64,000 nt of DNA from Urechis unicinctus. Its lineage: Eukaryota; Annelida; Polychaeta; Xenopneusta; Urechidae. The translations under genes were made by a program, and so were the position numbers. Location of the stretch: contig CM067356.1 of assembly GCA_034190875.2 (NCBI GenBank), positions 74,114,798 through 74,178,797 of the forward strand, in the 5' to 3' direction. Positions 18,434 through 35,209 of this stretch are shown piece after piece. Numbering within the stretch: the first letter of the stretch is position 1; each line of letters opens with the position of its first letter. Below the pieces are notes generated by a model. It did not search any database. It was given only the letters and a program-made list of their open reading frames with translations, and had not been told where the DNA came from.

Positions 18434-19073
18434 TCATCCTACAAACAAAAACAAATTATTTTTGTTTTAATCTCTAAGAATAAAATAAAATTCCAGAGAA
18501 TCTTAAACATTTGCGGTACTCACTGTTTTTTAATAAATGTTTGGGTTCCCTGCAAACAAAGAAATATAGACTTATAACAGATACAAAAGTCAACGAATCT
18601 ATACTATGATATAGCGTGTTTTAAGCGAATACTCACAGTACGGGATAGCCTGTTATGAGAGACCCGCCCTTCGTGATGACTTTAACCCACTTGGTGGGGG
18701 CTGAAATATATCCAGGATACGCCCCTGTCACGCCAACTATATTGTCAAAATGCTTATAACAAACGTTTTTAAATCCAAAATATTCCTCTATATCTGGATT
18801 TGCCATTGTTTCGTTAACTAATTCCGGATAGTTGGAATTATTGAATTTTGATTTAGATCGGTTCGTTGAAACAAAATGGTTTTTATGGATATGTTCCATG
18901 CTTGTTATTCGGGAAATATTCCAGAGGAAAACTATTTGGAAGTTAAGTTACCATCCGCTATTTGTAACCCATAACTCCACCCCCATTTTGAGAAATATCC
19001 AATGGTCAACTTTTAATCCATCTGTCGTTATATTCTCAATGAGAGTTACAACACACTTAAAGACATCTGTCAT
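18434..19073 (-). CDS. Spliced accessory gene of unknown function in the right end
   Basis: Four exons give one continuous frame of about 140 codons: 19073-18952, 18900-18637, 18549-18524, 18438-18434. Introns of 51, 87 and 85 nt have GTAACT, GTGAGT and GTGAGT donors and AG acceptors, two of them after T-rich tracts; an AATAAA follows at 18391. The long exon is the only one visible as an ORF; it has many N, K and aromatic residues (for example EEYFGFKNVCYKHFDN) and no signal peptide or membrane helix. I recognise no family. A CACGTG box at 19117-19122 lies 45 bp upstream, echoing the E-boxes of the left accessory region. The short first intron and the tiny last exon are the weakest parts of the model. 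Confidence 0.5.
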
Positions 19074-19116
19074 TTTTTCCCTCCTATGTAAGACTCATAT
19101 GCTAGTAAGATTCATT

Positions 19117-19122
19117 CACGTG
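19117..19122. promoter_or_regulatory. E-box upstream of the right-end accessory gene
   Basis: CACGTG in the context TTCACGTGAA. It is the fifth such hexamer in the element, all upstream of accessory genes. Confidence 0.4.
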
Positions 19123-19520
19123 AAAACTTCAATCGACCAACATATCTAACGAAAATTGACTTTTAATACCCATTTACAATCTCCTCAATAAAACTATCGA
19201 AAATGACCTCACAAAAATACCGCCCATTCATCACACCAGGTCGAAAGTCAACAACCTTCCTAAGGACATAGCCCCAAATGAACTCACTCGAATACCGTAC
19301 ATCGCGTTACCCTCCTAAGGTCACCAATTCAATATATCACCACATGTCATGGGATAAAAGGAAGTTAATAGCAACAAATCACCTCGTAAACACCGTCTTC
19401 ATATCTGAACAGATGGTGAATACTCCACTAACATTAACACTATCCTTCACTTCTCTTTCAACACCATTACCGCTAATTGACTTTTAATACCCATTTACAA
19501 ACTCCTTCTCAATAAAACTC

Positions 19521-19690
19521 CCAAGGTCGCAAAGATTTCAAGGGCGGAAAATAACGGAACAGATGGTGAAATCACTTTCCAAAAATAGAATTAGGTCATC
19601 AAAATACCGCACCGAATCCGCATGCGATCGTCAGCGAAACATATATTACGCAATACACGTCGTACAGTATTCGTACAGTATTCAATTTCA
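19521..19690 (-). repeat. Right TIR, outer arm
   Basis: 170 bp, reverse complement of 3427-3596 with one mismatch. Host sequence resumes by about 19698, where homology to 33208 and 48773 begins. Confidence 0.95.
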
Positions 19691-19697
19691 TTTGATC

Positions 19698-20560
19698 AGA
19701 CAGCTTATATAAATGCATCACGGTGTGTTTTTGTGATGCTGCAACCACATATGTATGACAACATGTATACTGTATGAATTTACATACTTGCGTTGTGTCA
19801 GATGTCTACCCATAATGTTTTGCTTGAGAATTTTTTGGATATCATAGTTTTCAGGAAGCGCGCGATCATCACCATCCGCGCAGTTTGCAATGCCAAATAA
19901 TGTATGTTCGCATCCCATAAATGAATGCATGATCATTCCGAACGCTCCGCTGCTATTAAAGCTGTTGTTCCAAATAAGCATGGCTTCTCAATCCACGCAA
20001 TATGGCGGCGTAATAAGAAAAGGGACGCCACAGCAAGAGCGTTTATCCCGATGCTTGTGTAAGATTATCAACGAGCACAGTTGTGACAGGAACTCATTTC
20101 TCAGCAGCATATTCACACAATGCGTAATTGCAACGAGCGGGACACGCACGATTTGACACGATCTGATTCTTGCGGCTGCAGTAAATTGCGAATTTCGCTT
20201 CTAAGATAGTCTTGTTGCATCGGATAACATTACCTAGTTTGATTTACGGTCTTAATTCAGTCATATGTATGTCTAATGGATTCAAATGTGGCACCAACTC
20301 GCAAAGTTTGAATTGTGGCAGATTTATGTATAATTAGACAAATTCCTAGCCTCCCAAAGCTAGCAAATTTCCCACCATAATGCCACCTTTGGCCCTATCA
20401 AGAATGTGAACACATCTAATGACTTCTATGTAATGAAGCGGAGAGAAGGGTGCATCTCTTATATTAGTAATTGTACAGATGTAAATTCAAATCACAAGAT
20501 TGGAAGTTTGATATGGCTGTCACTCGGAGGAGGAATCTGAGCGAATCACCCGATAGATTA
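19698..20560. repeat. Host large repeat, copy 1 continued
   Basis: Aligns to 33208-34120 and 48773-49400 of copies 2 and 3, for example TATATAAATGCATCA at 19705, the CCGCGCAGTTTGCAATGCCAAATA block at 19877 (split here for length), and ATGGCTGTCACTCGGAGGA at 20514 matching 36527 and 50308. Non-coding. Confidence 0.75.
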
Positions 20561-20799
20561 CAGATATATGCCTCGTCCCGTTATTGATGACGCCAAAACA
20601 ACAGTGAACTACGTAGGTCTGTGTGTACCTGGTATTGAACAATTGATGACCCTACGGGTGAAGTGTGGTAACAAATAAAAATGGAAGCATATTTTCACCT
20701 TTACAAATGAAAAACCTACAGGTAATCCGGAGCAATTGGTGCCAGGCATCGTAAACACAGCATGCCCATTTTCGAAAGTCTCCAGTGTATGTAATTTAC

Positions 20800-21097
20800 G
20801 ATCATTCTTCGCTCATTCTAATGTCTCCATGAACTGGCCTCAGAGTACCAGCCTCGACCTCTACACGGATACTGCCCTGCTCGCCAAATTCGCTCAGCAA
20901 ACGTGGATCTTTTAGCAGAATGCTCTGCACGTCGTAGAACAATGGGTGGACGAGTTATCAGCCTATTTGCACTAGCTCTACGGAGACTACCGCCTAGCAT
21001 TAGGTGTGCGACACCTATAACAAGCTCCAAATCACCACTGAGAGCTCATCTATGTAGTGCTGTTGTATATTCTGGCACAAAGACATTTCTACATTGA
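20800..21097 (+). pseudogene. Decayed Tc1/mariner-like transposase fragment
   Basis: A locally GC-richer block whose three plus frames together resemble the C-terminal half of a Tc1/mariner DDE transposase: a LAKFAQQTWIF-like stretch (about 20878-20912), an ARRRTMGG-like stretch after an indel (about 20929), and a degenerate equivalent of the last catalytic region with a VCDT-like piece near 21006. Several stops and frame changes interrupt it, so it is non-functional. No terminal inverted repeats were found around it. Confidence 0.45.
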
Positions 21098-21180
21098 TTT
21101 ATTTCATATTCGACATCTGATAATATAATAATGATGCACTTCACACGTGGAGAGTGGAACGTTTAGACCCGTTCTTTTAT

Positions 21181-21241
21181 CTACGCAGCCAGATATGATA
21201 CAGCACAGACGGCTTGTGCTTTATCATATCTGGCTACGTAG
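21181..21241. repeat. 61-nt near-perfect hairpin
   Basis: Arms 21181-21207 and 21215-21241 pair at 25 of 27 positions around a 7-nt loop. The stem begins CTACGCAGCCAGATATGATA. Size and shape would suit a pre-miRNA-like or small MITE-derived foldback; no evidence of expression is available here. Confidence 0.8.
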
Positions 21242-21605
21242 TCGGGATTGAGTAACGCGTTCTGGTCTCCATACAAATCATACATATCGCGCTTACTAAC
21301 ATAATAATGCCCCAAAACACAAAACATGTATGCATGCGATCCATTCATTGATTTTGTTTTCGTAAAACAGAAGCAAATAAAATACGACTTGTTGATTGTT
21401 GACATAAATTGTATTCCTTCAATGTATATGCTGCTATACTCGCAACTGGTTGCAGGTGTTAAAAGTATACTAACAGGAAGATTTTACGTTCTATTAAACG
21501 GTTTGTTGCATCGATATTATACCAGACGAGATAGCACAAGACATGAGCAGAGCAAGGTTATTCAACCTCTGTCTTCATGCTATGCTTGCTGTTCTCATAG
21601 CCAAC

Positions 21606-21644
<39 letters not shown>

Positions 21645-22740
21645 CTTGGACCCACATTCCTAGAAAAGATGATGACTTAGATAAATGATAGCTCACTTAG
21701 TATGTCGCAATCACAGTACTTATTTGTAATGGATTTTACCACAGCCACTCAAACGTGAAATATTAAATTCTTTAATTCACCTATAAGCTGGTCAACTATG
21801 TTGTTGAATATCAACAGTGATTCTAGGTAAGATATGGACCAAGTTACACAACTGTTGGAAATATCCCCTCGACATTAAAGAGACACAACACCGTCCCATT
21901 CGGCCAAGCTGAATATACGAGTAACCGACCGTGTATAATAGAATTTCAATATAGAATAATGTAGGACGACGGATTGATATGGATATCTTGAAAAGGCTTG
22001 TTGCATCTTTTAAAATCGCCTCTAAGCTTAATGTATGGTATAAGAACACCAATGCAAAGCATGACATATGTGCTCTTTCCACCGTAATTGGTTTATAGTA
22101 AAGGCATGGCCGACCAGAGCCTCAGTTCGTGGCCAGCTTGTTCTAAGACGTGCTCATAAATGACCGATGGAATATGACAATTACGGTGATTCAACATTCA
22201 AAAAGTCACCAATTACAAAACTGCATGGCATTCAATCGCAATGTTTCCGTGAAGAAATGCATAATATGCCATACAATATTGCTTTATGCTGAGAAGGTAG
22301 ATGAGAAAAGACAAGCTGTATTTTTCAAGGCCAAATTTAAACTGCTCTTTACTCACAGAATCCGATGAATAATACCTAACAAACCAGATAACAACTTACC
22401 GGAGCTTACTGGTCCAGAACTGTTACTAACCACTGTGAGTGAGATAATTGTTTCATGCCAAGGATCCCCAACAGTAGCCATATGAAAGTCAAGCCAGCGC
22501 TAGTTAATAGATTATATCATTGATGAATATGTTACAGATAGGATAAACGCATGATCGTAATCGGGTGACCAGTTGCACAATGCTCGACATTCTTAAACGT
22601 ATTAGACTGAATAGTATAACCGCCATAGTTTTCAACTCTTGCTGGAGGCTTATGTCGCTTATTGCGTATATGCCCCACAGTTAAGCGAACAATTTTTGCA
22701 TTTAGTAAAAAACGCAGCCCTATAATGCTGAATACAAAAA
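21242..22740. other. Host non-coding DNA
   Basis: I see no gene. A TA dinucleotide run lies at 21610-21640. Short ORFs have no recognisable content. Confidence 0.6.
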
Positions 22741-22744
22741 CGTT

Positions 22745-23480
22745 ATGCTAATATAAATGATTGATCACATCGCAACAAACGATAGTGTTGAGTGGACAGC
22801 TCTCAAGGCACTCTCATAGAAATGTTATATTCGAATGGTGACTAACTGAAGCATTGACTCTGACAAGGATACTTAACTTCACGATATTTGGCAAGCAGCG
22901 ATGACGCAAATTAAATGTGTTTAAATACTACATTATATGTAGAGCATAGTCTATTTGCTGCCCATTTTATGATGATAAACCGCTATTTCCGCCCTTAACT
23001 ATGCATATAAGTTAGAATAAAGATGCTTACTTGTAAAATAGGCATGATATTTCTCTGTCACCATTACAACAGTGGCATAGCATGGAACAAAACGCGGCGA
23101 TGTAAGGCTGCATTTTAAACATCATGTCGATATAAATTATTGATCACATCGAAACAAAAGATAGTGGTGAGAGGGCAGCCGAAATAGATTTTAATAGAAA
23201 TGTTATTTTCGACTAGTAACTCACTGAAGCATTGGCTCCGACTCGGATTCTTAACTTTATGATATTTTGCAGGCAGCGGTGACGGCAAATTAAATGTGTT
23301 GAGATTCTATATTATTTGCGGAGCATAGTCTATTTGCTGCCCATTTTATGATGATAAACCGCTATTTCCGCCCCCAACTATGCATATCTGTAAGAATAAT
23401 GATGCAACCATTATTTATGATAACCTTACTTGTTAAATATGCATGATATTTCTCTGTAACCATTACAACAGTTGAAAAAT
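22745..23480. repeat. Two-unit tandem repeat of about 380 bp
   Basis: The block at 22751-23090 recurs from 23131 with point differences: TTGATCACATCG, GAGCATAGTCTATTTGCTGC (22944 and 23323), CCCATTTTATGATGATAAAC, and CATGATATTTCTCTGT (23044 and 23443). Non-coding. Confidence 0.8.
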
Positions 23481-26400
23481 AAACTGGTTATAAATTATCT
23501 TTGTTAGTTGCTGCTGACCGGATATGATTGTGTCTCTCCAATGTATCCCCAGCAACTAATCAGAGCCATTACGTTTTAATGGCGTCACAAACTTTGAATA
23601 AAATATGAGAAAGAGGCTACATTCTGGTGAAATGATGTTTGACTGTGTACGTTTCAGGAGAGAGTCGACCATTTTCGCTCAGTATTAAGTTTTAAATTGC
23701 TAATACAAATACAGCTACCGATGTCCCTAAGCTGATTGTGTTTTACGATTTGTGTGGCCAATAGAGCTGCTTGCTAGCTATCAAATGCTGATTTATAAGC
23801 AACAGCTAACACATTGGGTGCTTATGGTTCCAGCTAAATAGATCTTAGCTTGCGGCCTGGCGTTTTCTATGCCCGATGCGTTTGCACCTGACGCGGGTAA
23901 GCAGCAGATAAAAGTGCTAGTTAACAGACGGATATATTTACCATCCATTGACCAGCATCGCGTCAGAGAGCACCAACTCCCATGTAGTAGGAATTGTGCA
24001 CCAACAATATAACGTTGCCTCAGTATTTTGAAAAACGTTACTTTGAAGACGAGTAAGATGTTTAACTTGTATGATGTCATAGATTAAACGGGATTAATGT
24101 AATGTGCTAGTGCAGAACTACTAATCTTGGTTCGTCTAACCTGCTTGGCCATACAACATCATCAAGATGCAAGTATTGAAACACATTGATACAATATTGT
24201 ATATGAAGCTTTTATTACTTAACCTAAGGGTAAGCAAACATGGGTCATGCGCCAACGATATGACGTGCTCATACGCGCTAATCATCTTTGCATTGAGGCG
24301 TTGGTAAGGATTATGATCACAGAGGATCGTACATGCTTATTTGTACATCGTATTACCATAATATATTTTCACCTCTGTCGGTTCCTTGTTGAATTCGTGA
24401 TGAAAATAAAAGCTAGATCCTCACATTTAAGGAAGATATTTTGCGTGCATATCTAAAATTTCATCGTATGTCAGCCACAGTTAAGTATTTCACAGCATAT
24501 ATACGACCTGATTAATGGGATTAGAAGCGGATGTGGACTCACATCAATCGTCACATACACAACATTTGAGATGAAGAAAGACAACTCGTTTTTGCTTTGG
24601 ACAACTGCTTTGAATTACGTTTACCCACCGCTGAATCGGTACTTAAGATCATGATGATGACAGATGTAACATTAACTAGTGTAGCAATGAGCCATTAGGA
24701 TGCTGACTGAATACTGAAAACAGGAACTTATCTCGGATAAAACATCAACATGGCCACGCATTGCTGGCAATCAGCGCCTGCGTCTTAATAAAAGCGAGAA
24801 TACTTATAAGGCGTTTTCTGCAACCCCGTCGGCTCATTGAATACTTATGGCTAAATAAACAGTACCGCCTCCCCATGCAAAACTGCGATCTTGGCAATGA
24901 ATGCTATCGGGGGGGGGGGGGGGTGTAACGCTATTGCGCGGTTGTGAATGAAGCCCATCGTTGGAGAGGTAAGACACCACATCGCTGCCCCTCGCTAAAA
25001 CCAGACCAGGTCACAAGTGCATACAGGTATGGATTTGACTTGAAAAACGTACCTGGTAAATGGGCAGTGCGGGTCTACATCTGTAATTATCCAACACCTG
25101 ATCCATAGCCGGAAATATGGCAAATATTCCTTCATTATGTGGCAGCTAGCGCCTCTTTGTTCATGCTCGTAACCATTTGCATCCAGGCAAATAATTGGTT
25201 TGAGTCTGGTTTGCGCACAGGCTTGCCTAGTAATGCATGTGTAATAGCAGCGCCCGTATTTCGAGTTCTAATGGTTTTAAATAACAAAAGTATAACGGTT
25301 ATTTGAGGCCATGAGCAAGGATCATTCATACGAATATGCAGCCACTGGCCATGAATATAATTAATCAATGGATACAATAATCAAAAAATCAGATGCCGAC
25401 TGCATCACAGTGCGTTGCATAATACACAAGACATGATGAAATATAAAATCATCGCGTGATTTACACGTAGAATGCCCTAATCAAACAACATTCAAAAAAG
25501 CAAAATTGCTTATAGTTGCTCGGCCTCCGTCATGGCATTATTCTTATTAAGTCTCGGTCGATATTCAATCGCCAAAGTAATCGATGCAACAGGATAGAGG
25601 GGAGGGTGTTTCCCTGTTCACAGCCACGATTTTCAAAATCCGCATGTTTTGTTTATCAATGTATGTGTACAGTCCTTGGTGATAATTGCGGATGAGATTG
25701 GCCCCATATATGCACAGCTGACGTATGATGATCATCATCATCAACATCATCATAATAACGATGATGTTGTCCTCAGTTTGTTTTACAAAAATGCAGGCGT
25801 TTGTCCGTGCTATTGTTATCTAAAGACCTACACATAACAATAATGACATAACACTATGTGATTGGTAATGTGTACAATCTTAGTAACGATATCTGAGGCC
25901 CGCGTAAGGTACTAAATATTCATCGGCCAGGTAGTATTGCCTGATAGGATTTCTACCCACGTATTCGCATAATGTTTCATATATTAAAACCCATCTATAT
26001 ATATAAATATATATGCACGTGTGAGGCGATCTTGTCAGAAATCCGTGTTAATCATTCGCCTGATTGTATCATTACACATTGTAACGGATGATGGTTCGTG
26101 TCGGTAAGAAATCATTTCAAGCTGCACACTTCTACTAGAAAAGCGTGATCGATTTGAACAACCATATGTTGCGTTCATCAATTACGCTACATTCAAAATA
26201 TATTTACGTGCTTTGCTTAATGTTATGTTAAGCATCATCGATAAGGTCGAGTTTTGCTCATCAACCTGATGGCTAATGACAACGGTTATAATAGCGATAT
26301 CACATAAGGCGGGGGTAAAAGTCACTGATGTCTATTTCAAAGCATTAATACAGGGTTGCGTTGGAAATAATAGTGTATATTGGGCACCACATGCGCTATA

Positions 26401-28834
26401 TGTCGAACAGAATTGTCCAACCGCAAATGTTAGCCTAATTACCATGCAACCAGCTGTGGTGCACTCAGCTTATGGGGCAATGTATCACGAAGGTGTCATA
26501 ACTACCATCTGCGCCCTTTGGCTAATATCTCTACAACAGATAGTTTTAATGGTGTATTGTACACAGCAATAGAATTAAGTTTCACGTACACAACTTTGAA
26601 TTACTCCTTTCATTCCTATGATTATACTCGCATCCTTAATCTGGGTTGACGAAGATATTAGATAACATATATCAATGAGCAAGATGATGTTCTGCCATTT
26701 TCATCTTTGGTGCAAGATGCTGCATTATGGAATGAACTAAGGTTTTTACTTAATTCCAAGATATCAAGCTAACCTTTATCGCAAGAAAGTATATTGTTCA
26801 TTCAGTAGCAAAACGAAAAATCTTTCTAACGCGTTAAAAACAAATCTGGCGTATCCAATTGTCATCACCTTAGCTGGCAACTCACTAAAATAATCAATAA
26901 TTGCGTGTGAAACAAGCCTCTGCAACGACAACAGGAATATACTTGGAAATGAAATCGGCCCATTGATTGGTTTGCCAATCGGCCAAGTTATGCCTAACAA
27001 TACAGATATTCTGCAGTCGCAACCTGCAGTCAGCTGACAGCTCCCTATCAAACGCCTCTTGTGGCACACAAGACGAATGAGTGGGCCTATTCTACCCCCA
27101 AACCACAGGGGATCACAGTTATACAAGTATTAGTGCAAAACAAATGGCGGACACCACTATCATCTCTCATATTATCAAGCGGTGAGGTAAGCCGCTCTTC
27201 TTCAGGCGAGACATCTTTTATTGTTCAAAGTTGGCGTGCATCTTTGTTGATAAACGTACCTGTCAAATGCAACAATTTTAATCTTTACATCCTCGTTTCG
27301 ATTACAAAGGGTTGTGTTACACATTGTAGTTGACGCGGACGAAGTAAGCTGCGTTCTTATTGAACAATATTACTAGACGTGTAATATCCATTTCACAGCA
27401 AAGCAAAACTCTAATCAGTCAAAACAAGGTTGAACATTCCATCGTATGGCATTCGTTCATGGATACTTCAAAGCGCATTATGACCCACTTTAGGGCAATA
27501 TAACCAGTACACAGGATAGCTTCAAATCGAATTAGGCGGATGCGGATGTACATCAATCTTCATATACACGACATTTGGAATCACATCGAGACTAACACAA
27601 CTTATCATTGCATAGGACAATCCTTATATATTGACATTATACGTGGCTGAAAGTCTACTCAAAGTATGGATGGTGATGGACGCAATATTAAATACGGAAA
27701 ATGTATCATGAATTCTGAAAGCGAGATGTTATTTTTAGAGCCATCATAAATATACCCCATACCAAAAAGCAGGTTCAAGTTTGGAGGACCTTACATGCAT
27801 AGCAGTTACACAATTGCATTATCGGGGTCCAGAGTAGTTTATGGATGCTTTGTAATGAGCAAACAACACATTTCGTCACATAAATTGTACTCATATTATT
27901 ATTTGGTAGAAGCATATGGGTAACAATTTCCATTCAATTTGCATGTTGGTCTATACACATAATATGTGTTGATTTGATGTTAACATACGCAGTGACATAT
28001 GGGGTTATTGCCAATAAGTGTCCAGCTCTCGCAAAGTATTGCGAACTTTAAGGACACATAATCGCTTGATTACGTTCAGTTAACTGTAACTGCAATAACG
28101 TGCAATATGTACCCAGAGATTGATAGCTCTGTGTGAACGTGATGACCCTGTGTTGCCTCTGTATGCACAATTAATATAGTTATTGATCTATGACGATGCG
28201 GCCAACGGATTGGAGATGGAACCAAAAGGAAAAGCTGAACAAACGAAGATTACAAGCAGGAAAATGAGTACAAAGTTTTAAAGAGGCACAGCATATGCTC
28301 AGCATGCCATATTGGCAGTGTTGTTGGTGGACCAGACAGGTCGTGCAATTACACTGCTATGACTCAAAACATGATATTATCATACTTTGAGTAAACGTCA
28401 ATAGCTGACAGCATTTCGCCAACGTATACACCACTTACACATTGATAAGATACAGAATCGACGAACATAATGACTGGGCGATCCCTTGCTGCATTGAATG
28501 ACAATCAGCGCCCGTGTGTTCACTTATAAGCCTTGCGTATCTAGCGTGTTTCTGCAATTGTTAAACAGCAAATGATGAAGCAGATTCTGTTAGCAGGATG
28601 GAAAGCTACTGTATTGACCATCGTCCAGGCCGACATAAGATGTTTTAGCGGTGCCTAAATGAAACATTGCGGCTGATTAGTTTTTGACGGAGCAGTCCAA
28701 CCGTTTTTTCAGTTGACACCTATTCCAGAAAATCCTTAGCAACTTAACAATGATCAGTTCGATGACATATAGCGAAATACACTACTAGCAGATAGGTTTA
28801 AGCAAATGCGAATGTTGTAATGTTATTACGCTGG
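23481..28834. other. Host non-coding DNA with internal repeats
   Basis: No supported gene. The part at about 27990-28560 aligns with 39945-40410 (GATAGCTCTG and neighbouring blocks), placing it near the end of repeat copy 1. A shorter relative of 24540-24830 occurs at 27545-27700 and 28470-28560. A G15 run lies at 24909-24923. Confidence 0.6.
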
Positions 28835-34122
<5,288 letters not shown>

Positions 34123-34231
34123 AAATGTATGTATGCATGTGCGTGTGTAAATATGTATGTATGTGTGCATGTATGTATGCATGTACGTATGAATATGCGT
34201 GAATGTATGTATATGTCAATATGTGCATGTA

Positions 34232-34267
<36 letters not shown>

Positions 34268-34567
34268 TGTATGTATGTATGTATGTATGTATGTATGTAT
34301 GTATGTGTATGTATGTATGTATGTATGTGTATGTATGTATGTATGTATGTCTGTATGTATGTATGTATGTGTATGTATGTATGTATGTATGTATGTATGT
34401 ATGTATGTATGTATGTATGTATGTATGTATGTATGTATGTATGTATGTATGTATGTATGTATGTATGTATGTATGTATGTATGTATGTATGTCTGTATGT
34501 ATGTATGTATGTATGTATGTATGTGTATGTATGTATGTATGTATGTGTGTATGTATGTATGTGTCTG

Positions 34568-34598
<31 letters not shown>

Positions 34599-35150
34599 TG
34601 TATGTATGTATGTATGTATGTATGTATGTATGTATGTATGTATGTCTGTATGTATGTATGTCTGTATGTCTGTATGTATGTCTGGCTGGCTGTATGTATG
34701 TCTGTATGTATCTATGTATGTATGTATGTATGTCTGTATGTATGTATGTATGTATGTCTGTCTGTATGTATGTCTGTATGTATGTCTGTATGTCTGTATG
34801 TATGTTGTATGTATGTATGTATGTCTGTATGTATGTATGTATGTATGTATGTATGTGTTGTATGTATGTATGTCTGTATGTGTATGTATGTATGTATGTA
34901 TGTATGTCTGTATGTATGTATGTATGTATGTATGTATGTATGTATGTATGTATGTATGTACTGTATGTATGAATGTATGTGTATATGTGCGTTTGCATGC
35001 AGCATATATGTATGTTTATGCAGGTATATTTGTATATTTATTTATTTTAATGCATTCTGGCACGCATGTATGTATGTTTATATGTATGTGTGCATGTATA
35101 AATGCATGCATGTATGTATATAAGTATGTATGTATGTATACATTCATGTA

Positions 35151-35206
<56 letters not shown>
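34123..35206. repeat. (ATGT)n tetranucleotide array with (AT)n end
   Basis: About 750 bp of ATGT units, more degenerate (CTGT variants) after 34630, then mixed TATG-rich DNA and an AT run at 35152-35205. Being made of 4-bp units it leaves all frames open, which explains the long Met-Tyr-Val-Cys ORFs on one strand and Ile-His-Thr-Tyr ORFs on the other. Confidence 0.97.

Positions 35207-35209
<3 letters not shown>

Larger units (their letters stand above)
18119..19520. mobile_element. 1.4-kb segment splitting the right TIR
   Basis: Absent from the left TIR, where the two arms are separated by one base. Its edges contain degenerate TIR sub-repeats (ACTTTCCAAAAATAGAATGA at about 18139; ATGACCTCACAAAAATACCG at 19203; a further relative at about 19279), a G13 run (18196-18208) and a direct repeat: TTGACTTTTAATACCCATTT at 19157 and 19477, both followed by CAATAAAACT. 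The centre carries a spliced minus-strand gene. It is either a nested insertion or an expansion of the TIR array that captured a gene. Confidence 0.7.
3427..19690. mobile_element. Polinton/Maverick virus-like DNA transposon, about 16.3 kb
   Basis: Defined by inverted repeats at both ends and by the diagnostic gene set: type B DNA polymerase, retroviral-like chromodomain integrase, FtsK/HerA-type packaging ATPase, adenain-like cysteine protease, major capsid and penton-like minor capsid proteins. Size and content fit the 15-20 kb usual for the family. The outer boundary is set where the arms stop matching (T3427 and A19690). I could not identify a convincing 5-6 bp target duplication there, so up to about 30 bp more on the left could belong to the element. 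Paralogous host copies at about 33170-33210 and 48545-48775 lack it. Homology of the core genes is certain; whether the element is functional is open because many ORFs carry small indels. Confidence 0.95.

Noticed and set aside
34129..35208. Very long Met-Tyr-Val-Cys ORFs (up to 359 codons) on plus and Ile-His-Thr-Tyr ORFs on minus; also at 43368-44159 and 46594-47377
   Set aside because: A 4-bp repeat has no stop in any frame, so all frames stay open. These are microsatellites, not genes.
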